A stretch of DNA of 6,300 nucleotides from CAUZRD01 sp963582255 (GTDB taxonomy: Bacteria; Pseudomonadota; Alphaproteobacteria; Rhizobiales; TMED25), in contig CAUZRD010000130.1 in NCBI GenBank assembly GCA_963582255.1, forward strand, positions 1 through 6,300. The letters are read 5' to 3'. The notes under the pieces were generated by a model. The model did not search any database. It was not told the DNA's origin and was given only the letters and a program-made list of their open reading frames with translations. Position 1 is the stretch's first letter. Each line of letters opens with the position of its first letter. The position numbers and the translations under genes were made by a program. Below, in pieces: positions 1 through 6,226 of this stretch.

Positions 1-917
1 ATGCCGCGTGCCGCAATATCTGTTGCAACAAGCACCCGAACTTTGCGTGATTTAAACTCGCTTAATGCACGCGTTCGCGCCGCTTGCGATTTATTGCCGT
101 GAATCGCGAGCGCGGATATACCATCGCCAACTAACTGTCCCGCGAGTCGATTGGCCCCATGTTTCGTACGGGTAAATATCAATACTTGCTGCCAATTCTC
201 AGCTCCGATGCGATGTGACAATAGCTCTCGCTTACGGCTCTTGTCGACCGGATGAACGACCTGACTTACGAGCTCTGCAGGCTTATTACGTGCCGCCACT
301 GCTATCTCAATTGGCGAATCAAGCAGGCCAGCGGCAAGTGTGCGTATCTCCTTTGAAAAAGTGGCCGAGAACAACAGGTTCTGCCGTTCTTTCGGCAATA
401 CTTTTAATACACGTTTGATGTCACGGATAAAACCCATATCGAGCATGCGATCTGCTTCATCGAGAACAAGCAAATCAACCTTTGACAGGTCAATTGTTCC
501 CTGTTGCATGTGATCGAGAAGACGCCCTGGCGTCGCGACAACAACGTCAACACCATTCCGCAATTTGGATATTTGCGTATTAATGCTAACGCCGCCAAAT
601 ATGACTGCCGTTTTAAACGGCAAATAAGCGCCATAGTCGCGCACGCTTTCGCCAACCTGCGCCGCTAGCTCACGCGTTGGGGTCAGAATGAGCGCACGGA
701 TGTTACGGCGGTTTTTAGTGGATGTTTGAAGATGCTGCAAAATTGGCAGCGTAAACCCAGCTGTTTTGCCGGTTCCCGTTTGCGCAGCGCCAAGAACATC
801 TCGACCCTCCAGAATGATGGGTATGGCTTGTTGCTGAATAGGGGTTGCTTCTGTGTAGCCTTTTTTTTCGACCGCACGCAGCAATTCGGTCGATAGACCG
901 AATTCATTAAATAACAT
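1..917 (-). CDS. rhlE: DEAD-box ATP-dependent RNA helicase, RhlE type (3' end beyond window)
   Basis: The product is an ATP-dependent RNA helicase that remodels RNA duplexes, in this family during ribosome assembly and RNA decay in the cytoplasm. The visible 305 residues are open throughout and carry the helicase motifs in order: Q motif GYTEATPIQ (20-28), motif I AQTGTGKT (45-52), Ia PTRELA (80-85), FGG (107-109), Ib TPGR (129-132), II DEAD (153-156), III SAT (184-186), motif IV region LIFTRT and motif V ATDIAARG at the window edge. Motif VI (HRxGRxGR) and the C-terminal tail lie outside. The ATG at 917 is chosen because GGAG (928-931 on the complement) sits 10 bases upstream and the N-terminus matches RhlE, which begins just before the Q-motif phenylalanine. 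RhlE is preferred over DbpA, SrmB or CsdA on the N-terminal spacing and the QQQAIP and AGFTLPILQHL segments. The missing C-terminus limits the subfamily call. It probably has its own promoter. Confidence 0.93.
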   Translation of the reverse strand, partial: MLFNEFGLSTELLRAVEKKGYTEATPIQQQAIPIILEGRDVLGAAQTGTGKTAGFTLPILQHLQTSTKNRRNIRALILTPTRELAAQVGESVRDYGAYLPFKTAVIFGGVSINTQISKLRNGVDVVVATPGRLLDHMQQGTIDLSKVDLLVLDEADRMLDMGFIRDIKRVLKVLPKERQNLLFSATFSKEIRTLAAGLLDSPIEIAVAARNKPAELVSQVVHPVDKSRKRELLSHRIGAENWQQVLIFTRTKHGANRLAGQLVGDGISALAIHGNKSQAARTRALSEFKSRKVRVLVATDIAARG

Positions 918-927
918 TGATTTTTTA

Positions 928-931
928 CTCC
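928..931 (-). promoter_or_regulatory. Ribosome binding site of the RhlE helicase gene
   Basis: GGAG on the minus strand lies 10 bases before the ATG at 917. No in-frame ATG lies between it and the leader, so it fixes the start. Confidence 0.65.
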
Positions 932-1063
932 AGATCGCCTGACGCGAGAGCGGATAATCCACGCAAGTTTCGGCCCAGGCTTTAATTTTGATTAGCACTC
1001 AGATGCTGCGACATGCAGGCTGAGAGCGTGAGGCACCGACCGATGGATGCCAAGACGGAGCGG

Positions 1064-1072
1064 ACTATAACA
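1064..1072 (-). promoter_or_regulatory. Candidate extended -10 promoter for the RhlE helicase gene
   Basis: The minus strand reads TGTTATAGT, an extended -10 element (TGn followed by TATAGT, one mismatch to TATAAT). No good -35 is found at 16-18 bases; the hexamer at 17 bases (CTTCCA) is poor, which is tolerated by extended -10 promoters. Transcription would start near 1057 and give a leader of about 140 bases. A short stem could form at the very start of that transcript: 1045-1051 pairs with 1032-1037 through GGCA/TGCC plus CC/GG with one bulged base. This is inferred from motif matching only. Confidence 0.4.
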
Positions 1073-1156
1073 GGACGCCGCTCAATTGGAAGGACAAAAA
1101 CCCGTATTATTTCAATAATTTAAAACTATATCGAAACCCGCTTGTTAACATACGAC

Positions 1157-1862
1157 TCAAAAACGACGGAATTCTTTCATTTGCATTTTTGTTTCATGCC
1201 CAGCAAACGTAGTGCCAGACTGGCTCTCACCCCTCATACAGGTACGCTGCCAACCCTCTTTTTCAGCCTCTGATCCAGACTGTTGCAGCTCTTCGTTGAA
1301 TTTCATACGGTCATCGCGCCTATCCATGTACTGTTGATAGAGTTTGGCGCTCTCATTTAAATTCTTCAATGTCGGATCAAGATTTCGAACATAGTGGCGC
1401 GGGTACGACAATACATTCGCGATGGGCTCGTCTTTCTCGAATGTAACTTTATGGCGCTTACGCGTGAACTACCAATTCATCGTAAACGTAAACGGCGCCC
1501 AATCTGTTTCGATAATGGCCTCAAATGGCGCAATGGTATCTTTCAGGCTGTTCGCCAGCCCTTTTACCCATAAGTTGTGAAATTTCGTCGTACGGAAAAG
1601 GTAGCCCCATGAAAACATCAGCACGCCATTGCCGAAATGTGAACCCATGAACGCCCGCCCCTCTTTATGAGAACTGATTTTAATTGCGTCGAGACACGCA
1701 TTGCCATTCCAGCGCGCCATAAATGATACTAGGTTCAGGATCTCCCAATCCACCTGATTCGTACCTGCCAACGACAGGCAACGATAAGCGAACTTTACTG
1801 GCAAGTCTTCAATCCAATCGCGCGGTTGCTCGAATGATCAGGAGCTCGCTGACGGCGTACAT
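1157..1862 (-). pseudogene. Broken DUF6065-type gene (frameshift near the start plus in-frame amber stop)
   Basis: The reading frame from 1840 to 1157 encodes RDWIED, then FAYRCLSLAGTNQ, a W-N-G segment, GSHFGNGVLMFSWGYLFRT, NLWVKG and IETDWAPFTFTMNW. This order and wording I recognise as the DUF6065 family of unknown function (family name from memory). Three things show it is broken. An ATG at 1862 with a strong ribosome binding site opens only 17 codons (MYAVSELLII...) before TGA. The conserved RDWIED lies in the neighbouring frame, which has no ATG and is closed upstream by TGA at 1838-1840. A TAG at 1469-1471 interrupts the same frame right after TMNW, and the family-like sequence resumes at once (FTRKRHKVTFEKDEPIANV, later PRHYVRNLDP and RMKFNEELQQ). 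ATG to final TGA is 706 bases, one more than a multiple of three, as expected for a net +1 shift. The internal TTG at 1804 could start a fragment lacking the N-terminus. It lies 13 bases after the aldo/keto reductase stop, so it was the last gene of that operon. A sequencing error could explain one lesion but hardly both. Confidence 0.75.
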
Positions 1863-1866
1863 GACT

Positions 1867-1874
1867 AAGCTCCC
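1867..1874 (-). promoter_or_regulatory. Ribosome binding site retained by the broken DUF6065-type gene
   Basis: On the minus strand GGGAG stands about 8 bases before the ATG at 1862, directly after the TGA of the aldo/keto reductase gene (1876-1878). The intact signal identifies the original start codon and shows that the gene was built for coupled translation with the reductase. Confidence 0.55.
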
Positions 1875-1875
1875 T

Positions 1876-2892
1876 TCATAACAGTTTCCCCTTCATCCAG
1901 GGTGCTGAGTTGAGAAAGTTGGCAATAGCACTTCCCGATGGGACCAGTTCATCACAAGACTGACGCATCTCATCTGTCAAGGACATCTCCATAACGGGCA
2001 GGACATCTTGTAGTTGAGCTAGCGTCCGTGGGCCGCAAAGTGGCGCTGTGACATGCGGTTGATCTTTAACCCATAGCAGGGCTAAGTGAGCTGGTTCAAG
2101 TCCATAAGTGCGGGCGATAGCGACAAAAGCCTGGCCTGCATCTGCTGCTTTTTTAGTAATTCGTTCGGCATAGATTCCGCCACGATTGAAACGGGCCGTG
2201 TTGAAAGAATCTGGATTGGCAGAATCATAGCGTCCGGCCAATAATCCCATAGCCAAAGGTGACCAAACAAAAACAGCCAGACCAGCTGCATTGGCGGCAG
2301 GCAGGATTTCGTTCTCTACCCTGCGGTCGAGAAGATTATAAGGCAGCTGCTCCGACACCATTCGAATCAAACCTTTATAGTCCGCCAGCATTGATGCTTC
2401 GGTGATCTTCCAGGAAGGAGAGGTCGTTGATCCGGCATAGCGAATTTTTCCCTGACGCTGCAAGTCGGTCAAGGCTCCTAAAGTCTCCTCGAGAGGAGTG
2501 TTCATGCAGACACGATGTGTCTGATAGATATCAATATAATCCGTCTTTAGGCGCTTTAGAGAATCTTCGCAGGCTTTGATAATGTGCTTCCTAGAGGTTC
2601 CCTTATCATTGATGCCTTTGTTGCCGGTGCCATAATAAAATTTAGTAGTAAGAATGACGTCATCGCGACAGTCGCTCTCCTGCATAAACTTACCTATTAT
2701 TTCTTCACTGCAACCATCGGCATAACCATTAGCGGTATCGATAAGATTGATGCCGTTGGTGACAGCACAATGGAGGATCTCTATGGATTCTTTTTCCGGG
2801 GTCGGATTAGCGAAATTATCGCTCCCCAGGCATATGGGAGAGACTTGTAGCCCACTCCTTCCAAGTGGACGGTAAAATTGCTCATTCAGCAT
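1876..2892 (-). CDS. Aldo/keto reductase
   Basis: A cytosolic NAD(P)H-dependent reductase of the aldo/keto reductase (TIM-barrel) superfamily, interconverting aldehydes or ketones and alcohols; the substrate is unknown. At 338 residues it has the normal family length. The N-terminus YRPLGRSGLQVSPICLGS is the family signature, and the catalytic tetrad is complete: D52 (LIDTAN), Y57 (GYADG), K84 (TTKF) and H126 (QTHR). The segment SRKHIIKACEDSLKRL (100-115) is typical of the YajO/YhdN-like group, as is DYIDIYQ before the catalytic histidine. A late CGPRT segment is the usual site for cofactor phosphate or adenosine binding. The ATG at 2892 overlaps the end of the upstream dehydrogenase gene by 7 bases, and a GGGGG stretch (2902-2906) 9 bases upstream could serve as ribosome binding site, so translation is probably coupled. 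Together with the dehydrogenase it suggests sequential alcohol/carbonyl steps on one substrate. The superfamily call is secure; the substrate is not. Confidence 0.92.
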   Translation of the reverse strand: MLNEQFYRPLGRSGLQVSPICLGSDNFANPTPEKESIEILHCAVTNGINLIDTANGYADGCSEEIIGKFMQESDCRDDVILTTKFYYGTGNKGINDKGTSRKHIIKACEDSLKRLKTDYIDIYQTHRVCMNTPLEETLGALTDLQRQGKIRYAGSTTSPSWKITEASMLADYKGLIRMVSEQLPYNLLDRRVENEILPAANAAGLAVFVWSPLAMGLLAGRYDSANPDSFNTARFNRGGIYAERITKKAADAGQAFVAIARTYGLEPAHLALLWVKDQPHVTAPLCGPRTLAQLQDVLPVMEMSLTDEMRQSCDELVPSGSAIANFLNSAPWMKGKLL

Positions 2893-3647
2893 ATCGTATA
2901 GCCCCCATCAACCGTAATACTGGCTCCTTGCATATAACTGGACTGGTCTGAAAGTAAAAAAATAGCCGCTGCGGCAATCTCACTGGGGTCGGCTAGACGC
3001 TTTTCAGGAATTGAGTCTGCAATCGTTTTGAGCTTCACATCTATTTCCTTTTGGGACATCGTATAGCCTCGTTCCGAAGCCAACATAGCGGTGTTAGTTT
3101 CGCCCGGCCGCACTTCATTGATGCGTACACCAGTGCCCGCCAGATCAAGAGCGGCACTACGTGTGATTTGACTAACCGCTCCTTTGGAAACACAGTAGCC
3201 AAAAACACCCGCCGCCGCGATCTCACTCCAGATGGAGCTGACATTGACGATCGAACCGGCCCCCTGTTTTTTCATTTTCCTTGCAGCAGCTCGGCAGAGG
3301 TAGAAACAGGCCTTGACGTTAACATCCATGACGAAATCAAATTCCTCATCGGTACACTCGAGCAAACCACTACGCTTGATGACTCCGGCGAAATTGACCA
3401 GGCCATCCAGCCTGCCCTGTTCATTTTGTGCTTTTTCAATTAAAGCATTACATTCCTCAACCTTACTGATATCAATCACGCAGGGTTCAGCGCCACTTTG
3501 TTCACAGGTCTCTTTCAATGCTGAATAATTACGATCAGCAGCATAGATGGTAGCGCCAAACTCTCTCAACTTGAGCGTGGCCGCACGCCCCATCCCGGAG
3601 GCGGCACCAGTAACAATTATAGTTTTATTGCTAAAATCATGATTCAT
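2886..3647 (-). CDS. Short-chain dehydrogenase/reductase (SDR), classical type
   Basis: A 253-residue classical SDR, the usual length, oxidising an alcohol or reducing a carbonyl with a nicotinamide cofactor in the cytosol. The cofactor motif TGAASGMG is at 13-20. D38 at the end of the second strand (YAADR) suggests preference for NAD(H) over NADP(H). The catalytic set is N110 (DVNVKA), S138 (NVSS), Y151 and K155 (YCVSK). PGE follows where classical members have PG and the substrate loop, and the C-terminus VDGGYTIC is standard. The usual NNAG motif reads NFAG (85-88). The ATG at 3647 is chosen because AAGGA (3659-3663) lies 11 bases upstream and MNHDFSNKTIIVTG is the normal SDR beginning. 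A TTG at 3701 would add 18 unrelated residues. It is preceded by a 150-base gap after the FAD oxidoreductase and overlaps the aldo/keto reductase by 7 bases. It resembles gluconate- or 3-oxoacyl-type SDRs in general form, but no substrate can be assigned. Confidence 0.92.
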   Translation of the reverse strand: MNHDFSNKTIIVTGAASGMGRAATLKLREFGATIYAADRNYSALKETCEQSGAEPCVIDISKVEECNALIEKAQNEQGRLDGLVNFAGVIKRSGLLECTDEEFDFVMDVNVKACFYLCRAAARKMKKQGAGSIVNVSSIWSEIAAAGVFGYCVSKGAVSQITRSAALDLAGTGVRINEVRPGETNTAMLASERGYTMSQKEIDVKLKTIADSIPEKRLADPSEIAAAAIFLLSDQSSYMQGASITVDGGYTIC

Positions 3648-3658
3648 TATTATTAAAG

Positions 3659-3663
3659 TCCTT
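3659..3663 (-). promoter_or_regulatory. Ribosome binding site of the SDR gene
   Basis: AAGGA on the minus strand, 11 bases before the ATG at 3647. The spacing is slightly long, but it is the best purine-rich site near either possible start and supports 3647 over the upstream TTG. Confidence 0.5.
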
Positions 3664-3763
3664 GGATGAAGAGGAGACGTGGTTAGAACAATTCGCAACA
3701 ATTCCTACGCACACTTTCCGACCACCTGGAGACTGCTGGCCACGGCGCAAAAAAAGCAAGAAA

Positions 3764-3781
3764 TTACACATGCACATGTAA
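3764..3781. promoter_or_regulatory. Imperfect 18-base palindrome between the FAD oxidoreductase and SDR genes
   Basis: TTACACATGCACATGTAA pairs at seven of nine positions across its centre (outer arms TTACA/TGTAA, inner TG/CA). It is 17 bases past the FAD gene stop and 117 bases before the SDR start. The size and symmetry fit an operator for a dimeric regulator, but one such sequence can arise by chance. No run of T follows closely on the minus strand in a way that would make it a terminator. Confidence 0.22.
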
Positions 3782-3797
3782 AGGTTTACCCACTCAT

Positions 3798-5420
3798 CTA
3801 ACTGCTGTAAATTTTCTTCATCAACGGTGTCGCTTTGCGCATGCCGACCATCGCCATGGTCGTAAGGACACCCGACATCATTGCTCCTGTCACACCGCAA
3901 GTAAGAATGTCCTGGCCTGTTAACCACAGACCCTTGATTTTTGTTCGCGGCGTCAACCAGTCCTGCTGCAAGCGTTCAGTCGTATGATCAAGCCCATAGA
4001 GCTCACCGCGTTGATATCCGCTAAACCATTCCGTTGACAGAGGTGTCGATAGTTCATAGTAGTCAACCTTGCCCGCCAACTGCGGTAACTTGTCATACAG
4101 GTGCTTCATAATGCGCTCAACAAGAACTTCTTTGAACGACTCGTAATCCTCTCCACGCTTACCCCAGGTACTGCCCTCCCATTTTTCAAACCACTCGTAA
4201 GGTGCAGGCACCACAATTTCAATCGTGGCGGTCCCCGGGTGTCGATTCAAATAATCAGGATCTTTTGCCGAAGGAAACGAAATATAAACGACCGGAAATT
4301 CCTTGCTGGAATCTTCAATAAACTCATCTAGCGCTGCGTCGTAGTCATTCTGTGGATAAATCCAATAATTCGTCTTTGGCAATCCCAATTGCTCTGCGGT
4401 CTCCTGCAAACCTATATAGACACCCAGATGACTGAAACTTGGCCGCACGGCCTTCATCTGCGTGGCGTACCCGTGTCCTTGCGTGACCGATTTATCGAGC
4501 AAGTGATTAAACGTATTGTTGACGCCCGCTGACGATATTACGCAAGGGCAATTAATTTGACGGCCATCCGACATTTCAACGCCGACGACCGCATCATTCT
4601 CCGTCAAAATCTTTTTCACGCGCGCATAGGTAAACACTTCGCCGCCGCTTTTCTGAATTTTCGGAATTATATTGTCGGCAATCTTCCAACTACCACCGAT
4701 TGGGTAGTAGCCTCCGTAGAGATAATGACGCGCGATCATCGAATGCAGGACGAACGCCGACTGCTTTGGCGGCAACCCCATGTCGCCCCATTGACCACAA
4801 ATAGTAGCGATCAGATCTTTATTGTCAGTCAGTTCACGCAAAACTTCATACGTGTTGCGCAGCATGACGTCCGGCATCTTCCACTTCATAAAAGGTGCCG
4901 CAAGTGATCGTTGCCATGGTTTCATTACACGCGACATTCCAATCATCGACACGGCCCCACTCACCTGCGTGAGCAACTCCATGTACCGATCGATAGCCAT
5001 CTCCTCATCGGGAAATTGACGGACTAGATTGTCGCGAAACGGCTTCTTACCCGCTTGGGTCGTGAACACTTTATCGCCGACATAAAATCGATCGTATTCA
5101 TCGGCCATGGCAGCCCATTTGAGCTTACCGTCCGTCAGGAAGTCGAATAGTCGGCGGGTTCGCGTGGTTGTGCCTACGTCTCCGATGTAGTGCACTCCGA
5201 CATCCCATTCGTAACCATTGCGTTCGTAGGAGTGGGTATAGCCACCGGCTGTATAGTGCTGCTCGAGAACTGCGATCTTCCAACCCAGTTCACTCAACAT
5301 TGCGGCGGTCGTCAATCCACCCATTCCTGATCCTATAACAAGCGCGTCGTAGTCTCCATCTAAGCGATTGGGTCGATAGCGTTTACCGATTCGAAGTGTG
5401 CTGGCCTTCATTTTTGACAT
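3798..5420 (-). CDS. FAD-dependent oxidoreductase, phytoene desaturase / retinol 13,14-reductase (RetSat/CrtISO) type
   Basis: A 540-residue flavoprotein of the carotenoid desaturase, carotenoid isomerase and retinol saturase superfamily, which adds or removes hydrogens, or isomerises double bonds, in polyenes and other isoprenoid-like substrates. Key parts: Rossmann motif GSGMGG (30-35), the strand-ending acidic residue E53 (VLEQH), then GGYTHSYERNGYEWDVGVHYIG (59-80; the GG and the aromatic-D-x-G-x-H-Y pattern are hallmarks of this family), and the C-terminal FAD-binding segment GLWLTGQDILTCGVTGAMMSG (497-517). There is no signal peptide or membrane-spanning segment; such enzymes often sit on the inner face of the membrane. 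The length fits RetSat/CrtISO-like members. ATG 5420 is taken as start; ATG 5411 is three codons later and equally possible, as neither has a clear ribosome binding site. It is the first gene of a probable run with the SDR and aldo/keto reductase and is divergent from the GST across 82 bases. A carotenoid pathway is not shown: no synthase or other crt gene is in view. Confidence 0.88.
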   Translation of the reverse strand: MSKMKASTLRIGKRYRPNRLDGDYDALVIGSGMGGLTTAAMLSELGWKIAVLEQHYTAGGYTHSYERNGYEWDVGVHYIGDVGTTTRTRRLFDFLTDGKLKWAAMADEYDRFYVGDKVFTTQAGKKPFRDNLVRQFPDEEMAIDRYMELLTQVSGAVSMIGMSRVMKPWQRSLAAPFMKWKMPDVMLRNTYEVLRELTDNKDLIATICGQWGDMGLPPKQSAFVLHSMIARHYLYGGYYPIGGSWKIADNIIPKIQKSGGEVFTYARVKKILTENDAVVGVEMSDGRQINCPCVISSAGVNNTFNHLLDKSVTQGHGYATQMKAVRPSFSHLGVYIGLQETAEQLGLPKTNYWIYPQNDYDAALDEFIEDSSKEFPVVYISFPSAKDPDYLNRHPGTATIEIVVPAPYEWFEKWEGSTWGKRGEDYESFKEVLVERIMKHLYDKLPQLAGKVDYYELSTPLSTEWFSGYQRGELYGLDHTTERLQQDWLTPRTKIKGLWLTGQDILTCGVTGAMMSGVLTTMAMVGMRKATPLMKKIYSS

Positions 5421-5487
5421 CGGGCAATGCTACCGGAAGCTGAGACAAACGTACGGTCAAGTTTTCCTGCCGCGCCAGCAAACAGGC

Positions 5488-5496
5488 TGATATCAT
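5488..5496 (+). promoter_or_regulatory. Candidate extended -10 promoter of the GST gene, possibly giving a leaderless transcript
   Basis: TGATATCAT is an extended -10 element (TGn plus TATCAT, one mismatch to TATAAT) only 6 bases before the GST ATG. The usual 6-7 base spacing puts the transcription start at about 5503, on the start codon. No Shine-Dalgarno sequence precedes the ATG, which agrees. The -35 hexamer at 17 bases (TGCCGC) is poor. Part of the motif, TGATATCA, is also a perfect 8-base palindrome. Confidence 0.33.
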
Positions 5497-5502
5497 CGAT
5501 AG

Positions 5503-6105
5503 ATGGACATTACCTTATATGAAGCAATTGTTTCCGGGCACGCTCATCGCGTTCGACTCTTCCTCTCATTGCTGGACCTCCCCTACCAATCAGTAGTGAT
5601 GGACATGCAAAAAGGCGCTCACAAGGAGCCTGAATATCGCAAGCTGAGTCCTTTAGGACAGATACCAACACTTGTTGATGGAGAGGTTGTGATTACAGAT
5701 TCCACCGCAGCACTGGTTTACCTCGCGAAAAAATATGGCGACGAAAAATGGCTGCCGGAAGACCCGGTTGGCGCAGCTAGAATTCAGCGCTGGCTGTCAA
5801 CCGCTTCAGGAGAATTATTTCGCGGCCCGGTTGTCGCACGAGCCGTTAAATTATTTGGCCGTGACTATCACTACGATGACGCAACCATGTGGGCCGGACG
5901 ACTTCTCAAATGGATGGATGAAGAACTTAGTGCCAGAAACTGGCTCGCCGCAGATCATGCAACCATCGCGGATGTCGCAATGTACAGCTACCTTCGTGTC
6001 GCCAATGAGGGCGATATAGATCTCGCGAATCACCTAGCCATACTTGGCTGGCTAGAGCGCGTCGAAGGTCTCGACAATTTTATTCCAATGACCATATCGA
6101 AGTAA
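5503..6105 (+). CDS. Glutathione S-transferase family protein
   Basis: A 200-residue cytosolic GST-fold protein, the normal length for a bacterial two-domain GST, expected to conjugate or reduce electrophiles with glutathione. The N-terminal thioredoxin-like domain (about 1-80) starts MDITLYEAIVSGHAHRVR, with S11 in the position of the activating residue of serine-type GSTs. It includes LSPLGQIPTLVDG with the cis-proline P55, and D66-S67 in the place that binds the glutathione gamma-glutamyl group. The helical C-terminal domain (about 88-200) has the folding box T154-I-A-D157 (ATIADVAMYSYL). The ATG at 5503 is needed to keep the first beta strand; the next methionines (33, 35) would delete it. 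No ribosome binding site is seen upstream. It is divergent from the FAD oxidoreductase, so the two may share control, and its role could be protection against reactive products of that pathway (inference). The GST class and substrate cannot be fixed from sequence reading alone. Confidence 0.9.
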   Translation: MDITLYEAIVSGHAHRVRLFLSLLDLPYQSVVMDMQKGAHKEPEYRKLSPLGQIPTLVDGEVVITDSTAALVYLAKKYGDEKWLPEDPVGAARIQRWLSTASGELFRGPVVARAVKLFGRDYHYDDATMWAGRLLKWMDEELSARNWLAADHATIADVAMYSYLRVANEGDIDLANHLAILGWLERVEGLDNFIPMTISK

Positions 6106-6212
6106 TTAAACCTATCGCTTTTTGCATAAGCTGCCGCGTTCAGCATGCATTAATAAACACCCACGTATCTTTGCACCCTGTCGTTTAACTAACGGCACGT
6201 AAACAACTTGCA

Positions 6213-6216
6213 GAGG
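6213..6216 (+). promoter_or_regulatory. Ribosome binding site of the exported-protein gene
   Basis: GAGG ends 10 bases before the ATG at 6227 and supports that start. In the 121 bases between the GST stop and this gene I see no convincing terminator and no -35/-10 pair with correct spacing. Confidence 0.55.
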
Positions 6217-6226
6217 TATTTCAGTC

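Noticed and set aside
1106..1119. ATTATTTCAATAAT inverted repeat as a terminator after the broken DUF6065-type gene
   Set aside because: The stem is all A-T with a two-base loop, and the short T run that follows on the minus strand is separated by ACGGG. It is too weak for an intrinsic terminator.
1157..1411. An independent small gene starting at TTG 1411
   Set aside because: The same frame continues upstream without a break to the TAG at 1469-1471 and beyond it, so it is the C-terminal part of the broken gene.
2584..2850. Plus-strand open frame opposite the aldo/keto reductase
   Set aside because: It is antisense to a gene with a complete catalytic tetrad and has no recognisable domain. 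Other frames opposite or inside the FAD, SDR, helicase and GST genes were set aside for the same reason.
3648..3701. Upstream TTG start at 3701 for the SDR
   Set aside because: It would add 18 residues unlike any SDR N-terminus, and the ribosome binding site and the normal family beginning both point to 3647.
3637..3927. Minus-strand open frame across the end of the FAD gene and the following gap
   Set aside because: It overlaps the FAD oxidoreductase in another frame, its composition is not protein-like (poly-serine and cysteine runs), and it has no start signal.
5454..5459. TTGACC (complement) as the -35 of the FAD oxidoreductase promoter
   Set aside because: No -10 hexamer lies 16-18 bases downstream; the only -10-like sequence (TAGCAT) is about 22 bases away.
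6175..6200. Hairpin after the GST gene as a terminator
   Set aside because: The only stem is CGTT/AACG with four pairs and no following T run.
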